21,603 nt of DNA. It comes from a virus. The stretch is taken from positions 1-21,603 of IMG/VR virus record IMGVR_UViG_3300042375_000102. One strand, written 5' to 3'. Position 1 is the stretch's first letter, and each line of letters begins with the position of its first letter. Made by a program: the position numbers and the translations under genes. Shown here piece by piece: positions 5,486-13,036 of this stretch. The notes beneath the pieces are model-generated. The model did not search any database. It was not told where the DNA came from and worked only from the letters and a program-made list of their open reading frames with translations.

Positions 5486-6796
5486 CTAGAGTCCGAATGT
5501 CGACGTGCCAATAATACTAAACGGGTACTCGGCTGCGACTGCCGTGCCACTCGTCACGGTACCACCCGCCCAGACCATCGCAGCCGTGTCCGTTGACGCC
5601 AGCGAGAACGTGACCTTATGCGTCATCGGACGCATCTCGTTTCGGATGCCAATGATCTGCACGTTCTTCGAGATCCGCGTCCCGATCCGATTGGGCTGGT
5701 ACTCCAGCAGGATGATGTCTGCGATCTCCAAGCCGAGAACCTTCGATTGGTCAGCGGTGCCGAGTCCAGCCAGCTCGACCGTCATCGTGTCGAAGCGCAG
5801 GTCTGGCTCGTCATACTTGCCAACTAGGTATTGCGAGAGCGCGAGCGCGTTCGCGTCGGTGTCGATCAGCAGCCCGTTGTAGTCCAGCGAAGTGATGCCG
5901 TACTCACTCTGCGATGCGCTTCCGGCAGCGGTCTGGATTGAGCCACCTAGCCGCGCGATGTTCACCCGGTTATACAAGAGCTCGGTGCCGTACGACACGG
6001 TGATGTCGGTGTACGGGATCGTGGTGCCGCCGGCGTCCGAGAACGTGACGGTGCCGATCGTCGCGCCAGAGTTCCGATTCTTGAACGTCACCGCGTTCGA
6101 CTTCGACATGAAGAGTTGACCAGGCTCAGACGCCTCGATCAGCTGCAAATACCCGAGCGCATCCGTGCCAGCATCTACCACGTCAGCCTGTAGCGTCTGC
6201 GCGCCCGTGTCAATGTTCCGCAATGTTGTCGGCCAGTCGATCTCGGTGCGGTTCAGGATCGCCGCGATACGCGCTCCCGACGTCTGACTCGTTGCCGTGT
6301 GCGCGGATATCTGCTGACCACCGAACGTGATGAATCCATCAGCAGCAACCGCGCCAGCCGTAGACTCGCCGCTGACGTTGTAATCAAGTCCCCAGTCCTC
6401 GATGATCCCGGTGAATTGGACAGCCGTTGACGCGCCCGTGATCGTCGAGATCGTCACGTTCCGGCGCGGCTTGATATCCGGGTAATAGGGCGACGACGTG
6501 TAGAACGGATCGAATGCGCGGTCTTGATTATTGAAGGTAATGTTGGCAACGCCGGTCTGGTAACGATCCAACTCGCGCGACCTGCCGCGCGTGATCGACA
6601 CGGAACGGACGCGAGTCGTCACGTCATAGTTCAGCGTCCCGCCAAAGCGGTAGTCCGTGTTGTCAAAGATGCTCTGCGGATTCGCAGCTATAGCCGCTGG
6701 CGTATTCGTCGCCGTCCCCGATCCCCACAGAAAGAACGGACCACCCTGGCTCGACGTGTCGAAGCCGATCTGGACTAGCAGGCTCGGCGTCGCCAC
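5486..6796 (-). CDS. Minor tail / tail-tip protein (436 aa)
   Basis: The protein directly follows the tape measure gene. Its GTG start abuts the tape measure TAG, with AAGGA just upstream. It begins with a beta-rich domain (VQIGFDT, RVRSVSITRGRSRELDRYQTG, ITFNNQDRAFDP). The RGRS-x-ELD-x-YQTG and N-x-D-R-x-FDP blocks are recurrent in actinophage minor tail proteins of the Dit/Tal type. The C-terminal half (YNRVNIARLGG, LEIADIILLEY, VTFSLAST) matches the usual late part of such proteins. It likely forms the distal tail hub that carries the small fibre. It is the only large tail-tip protein between the tape measure and lysis genes. Confidence 0.75.
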   Translation of the reverse strand: MATPSLLVQIGFDTSSQGGPFFLWGSGTATNTPAAIAANPQSIFDNTDYRFGGTLNYDVTTRVRSVSITRGRSRELDRYQTGVANITFNNQDRAFDPFYTSSPYYPDIKPRRNVTISTITGASTAVQFTGIIEDWGLDYNVSGESTAGAVAADGFITFGGQQISAHTATSQTSGARIAAILNRTEIDWPTTLRNIDTGAQTLQADVVDAGTDALGYLQLIEASEPGQLFMSKSNAVTFKNRNSGATIGTVTFSDAGGTTIPYTDITVSYGTELLYNRVNIARLGGSIQTAAGSASQSEYGITSLDYNGLLIDTDANALALSQYLVGKYDEPDLRFDTMTVELAGLGTADQSKVLGLEIADIILLEYQPNRIGTRISKNVQIIGIRNEMRPMTHKVTFSLASTDTAAMVWAGGTVTSGTAVAAEYPFSIIGTSTFGL

Positions 6797-9163
6797 CTAG
6801 TTCTTCCTTAGGTTGCGCGTCTGCGTTCCACCGTTGGTCGAGACGCCAGCCGAGGTGGCTTGAATCTGCGGACCAGCGAACACTTGCCCGTTGCGCTTCT
6901 CAAACTTCTTGATCGACTCGACGATCGTGCGACCGAGCTCGTCAGGGTTCGTGCCGAGTCCAGCGTTGATCACCAGATTGTAGGTTGCCCCGCCTCCGCC
7001 ACCACCGAGCGCATCCCGCATGATTCCCATCGCCTCACTCGACCCGAGCGGGATCACCGCCTCGCGACCAGCCTCACCAGCCGTGAAGACCTGACGCTTT
7101 AGGATGCCGCCGGCGGCCATCGCAACAGGCTTTGGATGGTCCTCGTCCCACTTCTTCATGATGTTATTGATATCAGTTTGCTCTTCCTTCGTGATGCCGT
7201 CTTTCTTCCGACCATCACGAGCCTTCTTCAACCGAGCAGCACGATCCTCTTTCCATTGATTGAGCGCAGCAGTACGAGCAGCATCCATCGCCGGCGTCGG
7301 CTTGTCAGCCGTGATCGGGAGATTGCCCTTGCCGTACCGATCGATCACGTTCTGGATATCACTCGCCGCAGCCTTGATCGATTCCAACTCCCGACCAAAC
7401 GCGCCAGCAAATGCTGCGCCGAGTTCGCCACCTCGGTCAGCACCAATGATCGCGTCAAGACCCGCCGAGAAAGCCTGCGCGCTAATATTGCCCCGATTGA
7501 ACGACTCAATCAGATTATCGATCGACCGCTGATTCGCAGACTGCGCGATCGCCACGCGCTCTTCAGCAGATGTCGCGTCAACCTCCAACTCGAAATCAGC
7601 AAGATCCTGCTTGGCTTGCGCGAGATCTTCATCAGTAGCGGCAGAATCCCTCACAAGCGTCAGGCGCGCACGCTCGCGCGTAGTCGCTTCAGCCTTCTGC
7701 TGCGCGCGAATCTCGGCAGCACGCTTCGCGTCCGGCGAGGACGTACCTGTGATCGTCGAGAGCATCCCGCCAAGCGATGAACCAAGACCAGCCAGTCCCT
7801 GGCGCGCAGCGTTCACGGCTTCGCGCACGGTCTTCGTGATGACACCAATGAAGACTGGAGCGCCCTTGCGTGCTTCTCGCGTCATCGACCTGAATGCTTC
7901 ACCAATAACGCCACCAATCGAATCGCCAGCAGACATAAACCAGTCTTTGATCGCCTTCGTAGCGATGCCGGGATTCTCGTTCAGCCATTGCGTAATACCG
8001 TCCCACAATCCAGCAATCATCTCTCGACCAACGCCACCCGCCCACTCGTTCAGCGCAACAGGATTGAGCAACGTGACAAATAGTCCGAGGGTATTCTTCG
8101 CGTTCTTACCAGCCTGCGACTTCGCCCCGCCAAAGATCGCATCCATAATGCCAAAGCCAATGGTATTACCAAACTCGTTGGCCTTCTGTTTCATCGCAAT
8201 ATTTAGTGATGTAAAGAACGCGGCGACCTGATCCTTACCAGCCGGGATCAACTTGATATGCAGTCCACTCGTTGGACTCTTCTCAAACTCTGTCTTCGGT
8301 GTCGTCCACCAATCGATGATTGACTGGACCCCGCGCCACGCAGCACCAGCAAAAGTCCCAATAACAAACTGGATCTTTGCCGATAGCGTCGGCTGCTTCG
8401 CAATGTCACGAACAAAACCGAGGAATATCTCCGCACCACGACTGACCGCTGGAATGAATCCGGCGATTAGATCAGCGGCAAGATTGCGGAATGTCTCCTT
8501 GAGAATATTGAGCTGACCCGGTAGCGTCTGACCAGCCGCTTTCGCGCTCCCACCAAACTGCACCTCGAGCTCTTTTAGGATCATCTTCTGGGCGCCCATG
8601 ACGTTGCCAGAATCTACGAGCGCCTTGATCGTGTCCTTCTGCGACGCCGTGAATTGAACGCCAGCACGGGACAAGGCTCCGACACCCTTGACGGGATCGT
8701 TCAGCGCCTTACCAACAAGGATCGCCGAAGAGCTCAGATCCTTCCCCATCGCAACGGACAGATTCGTCATCGCCAGCGTAGCCTGGTCGAAGATATTATT
8801 TCCCTTGCCAGTCTCGTTGCGTATTTTGGTGAACGTCAACAATAAGTTTTGCCCGGATTGGATCGCTTCGTCATCGACGCCACTCAACTTCATCAGGCTT
8901 TCCGACATCGTGGTGATCTGCTTACTCGTGACGTTTGCAGCGCCACCCGTCGACTTCAGCACCGCGCCCGTCTGCGCCAATACCTTCTGCGCACCCATGA
9001 ACTCGTCGACGCCGATCTTCAACGTCGCGACCAAGCCACCAAGCGCAGCTGCGCCGCCGACAATGGCAGCCATCTTGCCGAACTTGCGGAGACCGCTAGT
9101 GCCTTGCGAGAGTCCGCGCGATAGACCGGAGGTATCAACGCCAATCGGAATTACAATAGCCAT
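6797..9163 (-). CDS. Tape measure protein (788 aa)
   Basis: This is the longest gene of the window and follows the tail chaperone region. It begins MAIVIPIGVDTSGLSRGLSQ and has a Gly/Ala-rich hydrophobic stretch at residues 31-50. Long helical, Gln/Lys/Ala-rich segments follow, with interspersed hydrophobic patches. Near the C-terminus is AAGGILKRQVFTAGEAGREA then VIPLG, a signature very common in tape measure proteins. At roughly 0.15 nm per residue, the family rule of thumb, 788 aa implies a tail of about 120 nm. The start is supported by TAGAAT exactly 6 nt ahead of the ATG. Confidence 0.93.
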   Translation of the reverse strand: MAIVIPIGVDTSGLSRGLSQGTSGLRKFGKMAAIVGGAAALGGLVATLKIGVDEFMGAQKVLAQTGAVLKSTGGAANVTSKQITTMSESLMKLSGVDDEAIQSGQNLLLTFTKIRNETGKGNNIFDQATLAMTNLSVAMGKDLSSSAILVGKALNDPVKGVGALSRAGVQFTASQKDTIKALVDSGNVMGAQKMILKELEVQFGGSAKAAGQTLPGQLNILKETFRNLAADLIAGFIPAVSRGAEIFLGFVRDIAKQPTLSAKIQFVIGTFAGAAWRGVQSIIDWWTTPKTEFEKSPTSGLHIKLIPAGKDQVAAFFTSLNIAMKQKANEFGNTIGFGIMDAIFGGAKSQAGKNAKNTLGLFVTLLNPVALNEWAGGVGREMIAGLWDGITQWLNENPGIATKAIKDWFMSAGDSIGGVIGEAFRSMTREARKGAPVFIGVITKTVREAVNAARQGLAGLGSSLGGMLSTITGTSSPDAKRAAEIRAQQKAEATTRERARLTLVRDSAATDEDLAQAKQDLADFELEVDATSAEERVAIAQSANQRSIDNLIESFNRGNISAQAFSAGLDAIIGADRGGELGAAFAGAFGRELESIKAAASDIQNVIDRYGKGNLPITADKPTPAMDAARTAALNQWKEDRAARLKKARDGRKKDGITKEEQTDINNIMKKWDEDHPKPVAMAAGGILKRQVFTAGEAGREAVIPLGSSEAMGIMRDALGGGGGGATYNLVINAGLGTNPDELGRTIVESIKKFEKRNGQVFAGPQIQATSAGVSTNGGTQTRNLRKN

Positions 9164-9169
9164 GAGTCT

Positions 9170-9175
9170 ATTCTA
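9170..9175 (-). promoter_or_regulatory. Leaderless -10 element (TAGAAT) for the tape measure gene
   Basis: TAGAAT, 6 nt, then ATG on the minus strand. The surrounding 20-odd bases are the same as those at the tail fibre gene start. Confidence 0.6.
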
Positions 9176-9186
9176 CCTGCCTATCG

Positions 9187-9768
9187 TTACCGGTAATGAG
9201 GGGAGCCGCTCGGCCGGCCGCGCGTGTAGCCACGTAGCCGCAACTCTTCATTGATAATGTCCTCCATACTAGTCACGCTCCTTTTGATCGACGCTAAGAC
9301 GGTTGGCTTGTGCTTCTCCACGGTCGGCCACATAAGGCGCGACGGTCCGCCCCACTTTGCAGATAGGTTGCGCGTAAAGGTGTTGCTAGTTTGCTTGCCA
9401 GCCATATCGAAGACCTCGCCTGCACCGTTTGTCTGACGAATGCTGACAAGAATCTGCTTCCCTTTCATCTGGCGTGCGCTCTGTCTCTTGACACTCGATC
9501 GAACACCACTCTTGGCCTTGCCCAATTCCCAGTAAGGTGTCCCCGCTGCACCACTACGACCAGCAGAGACAGTTCCCCGCCGCGCGCTTGACTGCTTCGG
9601 AGGAACCCAGTTAGATAGCGGAGCCTTCGGCAGCCCAGCCTTGATAGCGGACACGATCGGCTGCACGTCTTTCTTGACTGTCTTGACGGCCTCTCGACGC
9701 AGCACCGGATCCATCTTGCCTAGCGTCTTCAGCGCATCATCCAAGCCACGTATCTGCTGCGTAGCCAT
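9187..9768 (-). CDS. HK97 gp10-like tail/neck protein (193 aa)
   Basis: The N-terminus (RGLDDALKTLGKMDPVLRREA, then VKTVKKDVQPIVSAIKAGLP) is the helical start of HK97 gp10-like/minor tail completion proteins. It is followed by a basic Ser/Arg-rich middle and W-GGPSRLMWPTVEKHK near residue 140. Such proteins usually sit between the connector and tail terminator genes. Here it lies between the chaperones and the tape measure gene. TAGACT 6 nt before the ATG suggests leaderless expression. The family assignment is moderate because it rests on general pattern and context. Confidence 0.55.
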   Translation of the reverse strand: MATQQIRGLDDALKTLGKMDPVLRREAVKTVKKDVQPIVSAIKAGLPKAPLSNWVPPKQSSARRGTVSAGRSGAAGTPYWELGKAKSGVRSSVKRQSARQMKGKQILVSIRQTNGAGEVFDMAGKQTSNTFTRNLSAKWGGPSRLMWPTVEKHKPTVLASIKRSVTSMEDIINEELRLRGYTRGRPSGSPHYR

Positions 9769-9774
9769 ACGGTC

Positions 9775-9780
9775 AGTCTA
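9775..9780 (-). promoter_or_regulatory. Leaderless -10 element (TAGACT) for the gp10-like gene
   Basis: TAGACT, 6 nt, then ATG on the minus strand. Its first three bases are also the TAG stop of the frameshifted chaperone. Confidence 0.5.
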
Positions 9781-10181
9781 CCGGTTCGCGTGAACGCTTC
9801 GCCAGCGAATATAGCCCAGCATCGTCCAGAGCATCCGCTCCGACTCCAGCATCAGAACACTAGGCGCGATGCCTGTCTCTACTGCGAGACTGGCGACGAG
9901 CCAATGGCTGGAGGATTCTCCAAAGGGACAAGCGTAGTCTCCTCAGCGCCCTCGATCTCATCCAACGTGGCGACCCAATCCATGAAGTCCAGAGTCGTCG
10001 CGCCCGTGCGCTTCTGCGAATGCCACGCCAGCCACACGAAGTCGCGCGCGAAGATCGAATCGCCACCCATCGTCGAGGATGGTCGCTCGAAGCGATCCTC
10101 CCACGCCACGATGTCGACCAAGGCAGCGCGTACCAGCACGCTGTCCTTGCCTGTCTCTTTGATCTTGAATTGTAGTTCCAC
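9778..10181 (-). CDS. Tail assembly chaperone, long form by -1 ribosomal frameshift (134 aa)
   Basis: The short chaperone reads C-CCT-TTG at codons 85-87 (minus strand 9927-9921), a canonical X-XXY-YYZ slip site. After a -1 slip the frame adds 47 residues: GESSSHWLVASLAVETGIAP, then SVLMLESERMLWTMLGYIRW to the stop at 9780-9778. The added part has the typical second-chaperone pattern (ALAVETGI-P-S-L then an RML-TML helix). This gpG/gpGT arrangement is conserved in siphoviruses. Both forms bind the tape measure protein during tail assembly. A 5-bp hairpin (TGGAG/CTCCA) begins within the slip site. The frequency of slipping cannot be judged. Confidence 0.85.
9879..10181 (-). CDS. Tail assembly chaperone, short form (100 aa)
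   Basis: The protein begins MELQFKIKETGKDSVLVRAA and carries DIVAWEDRFERP and ARDFVWLAWHSQKRTG. This W-E-x-F...LAW-x-x-x-KR layout is typical of gpG-like chaperones, located as expected between the major tail protein and tape measure genes. It ends acidic, E-E-T-T-L-V-P-L-E, where the slip site lies. GTG start with GGGAGGG 6 nt upstream. Confidence 0.85.
   Translation of the reverse strand: MELQFKIKETGKDSVLVRAALVDIVAWEDRFERPSSTMGGDSIFARDFVWLAWHSQKRTGATTLDFMDWVATLDEIEGAEETTLVPLENPPAIGSSPVSQ
9921..9927 (-). promoter_or_regulatory. -1 frameshift slippery heptamer CCCTTTG
   Basis: In the zero frame it is read C-CCT-TTG. The CCT codon starts at 9926, 255 nt (85 codons) from the GTG start, so the phase is right for simultaneous P- and A-site slippage. 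Confidence 0.85.
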
Positions 10182-10218
10182 GTCAGCCCTCCCTGGGCGT
10201 AGAGGTTACGCGATCAGA

Positions 10219-10623
10219 CTAGGCGACAGCCTTCGTTACCGTTCCCGAAACTGGCCACGAGATATCGACCGAGGCCAGTTCTCCGACGGCTCCATTTACT
10301 GGAGACCACCCGGTAACAAGGGCCGTCATCGAGTAGGAGGGATTGGCCGTCGAAACAGCAGTACCGTTCGGCTTTACGACGATTGTCGTCGTGCTGCCGA
10401 TCAGCGGATAGACAAGACCCTCGATTGCGCTGTAGTCATTGTGCATCGACAGCGAGATCGTCGTGTCGAGCAGACCACCGACGCGCGTCTTGCCGTTGCC
10501 CGGACCAAACGCAGTCGTTTCCACCTCGTCGACGGAAGTCTCAATCTGGACGCTGGCGACGTTGGCCGAAACGTCCGTGCCGCCGATGGTGATGTTTGCG
10601 TTGGTGAGAACGAGCTTAGCCAT
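10219..10623 (-). CDS. Major tail protein (134 aa)
   Basis: A short beta-rich protein starts MAKLVLTNANITIGGTDVSA, with VASVQIETSVDEVETTAFGP in the following stretch and VDISWPVSGTVTKAVA at the end. The N-IxIGGTDVSA...V-x-I-E-x-S-x-D-EVE-TTAFG pattern is that of siphovirus tail-tube proteins. Its place directly before the frameshifted chaperones is the conserved position. GGAGGAG precedes the ATG by 9 nt. At 134 aa it is at the small end for the family and shows no extra Ig-like domain. Confidence 0.85.
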   Translation of the reverse strand: MAKLVLTNANITIGGTDVSANVASVQIETSVDEVETTAFGPGNGKTRVGGLLDTTISLSMHNDYSAIEGLVYPLIGSTTTIVVKPNGTAVSTANPSYSMTALVTGWSPVNGAVGELASVDISWPVSGTVTKAVA

Positions 10624-10629
10624 ATTGGG

Positions 10630-10815
10630 TTACTCCTCCTCGGAGCCGGACACGTCGGGTTGTGCCTTCATTGTAGACGACGATTCTGCGCCTTTGACAA
10701 TCACGCGCCCAGACTCGATCATCACGTCCAAGCGATCCACGTCGGACGCCTTGACCTCTTGTCCTTCGGTCTTACCGGCAACAATAAAGCCGGGTGCCAC
10801 GATAAACTTTGCCAT
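10630..10815 (-). CDS. Small acidic-tailed protein of unknown function (61 aa)
   Basis: The sequence starts MAKFIVAPGFIVAGKTEGQE, continues with a short beta/helix segment (KASDVDRLDVMIESGRVIV) and ends in an acidic tail (VSGSEEE). It sits between the tail terminator-like and major tail protein genes, 6 bp from the latter. ATG at 10815 has AAAGGAG about 7 nt upstream. The frame could also open at TTG 10821. Phages often carry such a small protein here; its function is not known to me. Confidence 0.7.
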   Translation of the reverse strand: MAKFIVAPGFIVAGKTEGQEVKASDVDRLDVMIESGRVIVKGAESSSTMKAQPDVSGSEEE

Positions 10816-10827
10816 CGTCAAACTCCT

Positions 10828-11232
10828 TTAGGTGTAGACCAAGACGCGGAAATCTACCGACAGATATAGCGTGTCGTTGCCGTCGATCGTGCCGATGGTG
10901 CCAGCCGATTCGACGATGCAGGTTTGGACAACTCCGCCGAGCGTGGTATCCGCTTCGATCGCGGCACGAATGCCACCCGAGCCGTAGCCGAGGTAAGTGT
11001 CGAGCAGATCCTCGGCAGCGCGCTCAGACGCGCGACCAACTACGACGGTCAGCGTGTACGTCTGAAGGATGGAACCGGCGCCCATAGCGCCGTGATAGTC
11101 AATCGACTGAAGCGAAGGGAAAGCGAAGGGTGCGTTCAGATTGTCGGGCTGCCGGTCGTACGTGCGTAAGCCCGTGATCGTTGCGGCAGCTGTCGCGAGT
11201 GCCGTCTTGACTTGCCCGACAGTAGCCGTCAC
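10828..11232 (-). CDS. Tail terminator / head-tail joining protein (134 aa)
   Basis: The protein starts GTG: MTATVGQVKTALATAAATIT, with GLRTYDRQPDNLNAPFAFPS next and QTYTLTVVVGRASERAAEDL in the middle. An N-terminal helix, a proline-rich P-x-A-x-P segment and a central beta strand followed by an ERAAEDLLD helix are the usual outline of siphovirus tail terminator (gpU/Ne1-like) proteins. The last strand is LYLSVDFRVLVYT. The GTG overlaps the connector stop by 4 bp (GTGA). The named role comes from outline plus position. Confidence 0.65.
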   Translation of the reverse strand: MTATVGQVKTALATAAATITGLRTYDRQPDNLNAPFAFPSLQSIDYHGAMGAGSILQTYTLTVVVGRASERAAEDLLDTYLGYGSGGIRAAIEADTTLGGVVQTCIVESAGTIGTIDGNDTLYLSVDFRVLVYT

Positions 11233-11846
11233 CGGAACAATCGCATCTTTTTATACGGCTCGACAAGCATCTGTACGTCAGGATCTAGGAAGCGGCTAAC
11301 GCGTACCACGCCGAAGTCACCGAAGCCAGCGACACCAAGCGGGGAGTCGTAACGCTTGAAGTGACGCGCCGCCTGGAGGATCGTCGCCTGGACAATTGCT
11401 ACCGGAACCGCCGGCCATCCCCAGACGCCCGTAACCTTGACGAGCGCCTGCTCACCGAAGTTAGCGGACACCATCGGAAACGCGTAGTCACCGACTGCGC
11501 GAATGCGATCGTACGCCCACGGGATGCCGTCCAGATTACCGTTCAGCGGTTCAAGTTGATAGTCAGTCACCGTGAACGTAACGTCGAAGATGCCGTCTGC
11601 CTGCGTCGAGGTCTGGATCGTGATTGCCGTACCAGCGAGATCGTCCACGGGACAGTAAAGCGGATCGGGTGCCGTGAATAGTCGCGTAGCCGTGCCGACC
11701 GAGTAAAAGTTCCGCAGCGTATACCCGTCAATCAGACGCGATGCTGCTTCGACACTACCCTCAATCAGCGTGTCGTCGGTGTTGTCGGTAATACGCAGCG
11801 CAGCCTTGACTTGTGCGAGCGTGCAGTAGCCATTGGTGATCGCCAT
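11229..11846 (-). CDS. Head-tail connector (gp6-like adaptor, 205 aa)
   Basis: The N-terminal block CTLAQVKAALRITDNTDDTL, then IEGSVEAASRLIDGYT, is the standard opening of gp6-like/Ad1 connectors (two helices around L-x-I-D-DT-DD-LI). A beta-rich middle and GVWGWPAVPVAIVQATILQA, then ARHFKRYDSP, close the pattern. These proteins form a ring below the portal. TAGAAT lies exactly 6 nt upstream of the ATG, so this gene can start its own leaderless transcript after the sugar cassette. Confidence 0.85.
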   Translation of the reverse strand: MAITNGYCTLAQVKAALRITDNTDDTLIEGSVEAASRLIDGYTLRNFYSVGTATRLFTAPDPLYCPVDDLAGTAITIQTSTQADGIFDVTFTVTDYQLEPLNGNLDGIPWAYDRIRAVGDYAFPMVSANFGEQALVKVTGVWGWPAVPVAIVQATILQAARHFKRYDSPLGVAGFGDFGVVRVSRFLDPDVQMLVEPYKKMRLFR

Positions 11847-11852
11847 GCCTAT

Positions 11853-11858
11853 ATTCTA
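11853..11858 (-). promoter_or_regulatory. Leaderless -10 element (TAGAAT) for the connector gene
   Basis: TAGAAT, 6 nt, then ATG on the minus strand. Its TAG is also the stop codon of the last glycosyltransferase. It would restore structural-gene transcription downstream of the inserted sugar cassette. Confidence 0.6.
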
Positions 11859-12398
11859 CAGCGCCGCAGATAGGTTCTCGCCGTGGAAGCGATAGACCCA
11901 CGTCACGAACGGAACGCACACGAAGCGAGCGCCGGCGTCGAGGGCGCGTATCCAGAAATCCCAATCCTCAAATCCGTGCGCCGCGTCCGTCCGCCAGCCG
12001 AGCTCGCTGCATAGTTCGGTGCGGATCAGCGTGGTTGCGGGGATGTAGTTGCCAGCGCGTAGCCTGTCCGCGTCGAAGGGTGCCGAAGGATTCCAACCAC
12101 CTCGCCCAGTCACGTCGCAGTAGGAATACACCACGTCGGCATCAGTCTCCCCGGCGAGCAACTCCAGATGACGCGGCAGCATCAGATCATCATCGGCGAT
12201 CTGCGCGACCCACTCCGCACCAGTCTCGACGGCAGCGGGTAGCATCGCGTTGAGACAAGCAGCTGGTCCGATCCGCTCATAGTCCAAGTGGATGATGTGC
12301 GCGACAGGCTGGAGCGTTTGCGCCATGACTGACGCGACGCACTCGGCTCGAAGATCAACCCGGCTCGGAAGGCTCGGCGTGACGACAACTACGCCCAT
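11856..12398 (-). CDS. Glycosyltransferase, GT-A fold, family 2-like (180 aa)
   Basis: MGVVVVTPSLPSRVDLRAEC is the first strand of a GT2-type enzyme. It is followed by ACLNAMLPAA, a DxD-type motif in QIADDDLMLP, and FEDWDFWIRALDAGARF, which carries the usual ED/W-D-x-W acceptor-site block. ATG at 12398 overlaps the preceding acyltransferase gene by 10 bp. An upstream extension of the frame to 12440 is shadow. It is the last gene of the five-gene sugar cassette. Donor and acceptor cannot be read from the sequence. Confidence 0.85.
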   Translation of the reverse strand: MGVVVVTPSLPSRVDLRAECVASVMAQTLQPVAHIIHLDYERIGPAACLNAMLPAAVETGAEWVAQIADDDLMLPRHLELLAGETDADVVYSYCDVTGRGGWNPSAPFDADRLRAGNYIPATTLIRTELCSELGWRTDAAHGFEDWDFWIRALDAGARFVCVPFVTWVYRFHGENLSAAL

Positions 12399-13036
12399 AA
12401 CCGCCGCGTGCCTGCCTGCCGATCCCTCAACCCAGCCCAACGCTCCCAGACGGACTCGGATAGAACGCTTGCAGAATACTCCGCCGGCAGACTACGATCC
12501 TTGCTGGTGTTTGATCCGAGCAGTCGAGCCGGAGATCCGGCGACCTTTGCAAACGGATCAACATCCTTGACGACGCTGGAGTTCAGACCGACCATTGCCC
12601 TCTCGCCAATGATGATCCACGGATGGGTCACGACGCCCTGCCCGAAGGTTGCCTCGTCATCGATGATCGTGAAGCCGCCAAGGATACTGAAGCTTCCCAT
12701 CGTGACACCGCGTCCAAGTTGCGAATCGTGAGCGATATGCGCGCCAGCCATCAGCAGCGAATCACCACCGACGATCGTTGGGCGCAAGATGCCCTGGTGA
12801 ACCTGCACAAACTCGCGCACGCACGCACCATCGCCAATCGTTACGCCCTCGGCGCGATGCTTGGAATCCAGCGAACAGGGATACGATCCGCGATGCTGCG
12901 CCGGCGCCCCAATCACCGCATACGCGCCGACGTAGACGCGATCACCAATCGTCAACGGTCCCGTCAGGATCGCCGTTTCGGCAATCTCGCAGCCCTCGCC
13001 GATCGTGACTGCTCCGCGTGTCTCGTCAATAATCAT
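12389..13036 (-). CDS. LpxA-like left-handed beta-helix acyltransferase (215 aa)
   Basis: Hexapeptide repeats run from residue 10 to about 155 (VTIGEGCEI, LTIGDRVYVG, VTIGDGACV, and so on). The LpxA-specific features are there: IGAPAQHRGSYPCSL, VREFVQVHQGI and AGAHIAHDSQLG, whose H103 matches the catalytic His of LpxA. LpxA itself acylates UDP-GlcNAc for lipid A and would be out of place with a Gram-positive host. A sugar N- or O-acyltransferase acting on a nucleotide sugar is therefore more likely. The gene overlaps the upstream CapD-like gene by ATGA and the downstream glycosyltransferase by 10 bp. Confidence 0.82.
   Translation of the reverse strand: MIIDETRGAVTIGEGCEIAETAILTGPLTIGDRVYVGAYAVIGAPAQHRGSYPCSLDSKHRAEGVTIGDGACVREFVQVHQGILRPTIVGGDSLLMAGAHIAHDSQLGRGVTMGSFSILGGFTIIDDEATFGQGVVTHPWIIIGERAMVGLNSSVVKDVDPFAKVAGSPARLLGSNTSKDRSLPAEYSASVLSESVWERWAGLRDRQAGTRRLWA

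Noticed and set aside
9790-10869. Plus-strand open frame of 359 codons opposite the chaperone and major tail genes
   Set aside because: Low-complexity Arg/His/Cys-rich translation with no recognisable domain. It is antisense to well-supported tail genes, including the frameshift extension. Such long antisense frames are common in GC-rich DNA.
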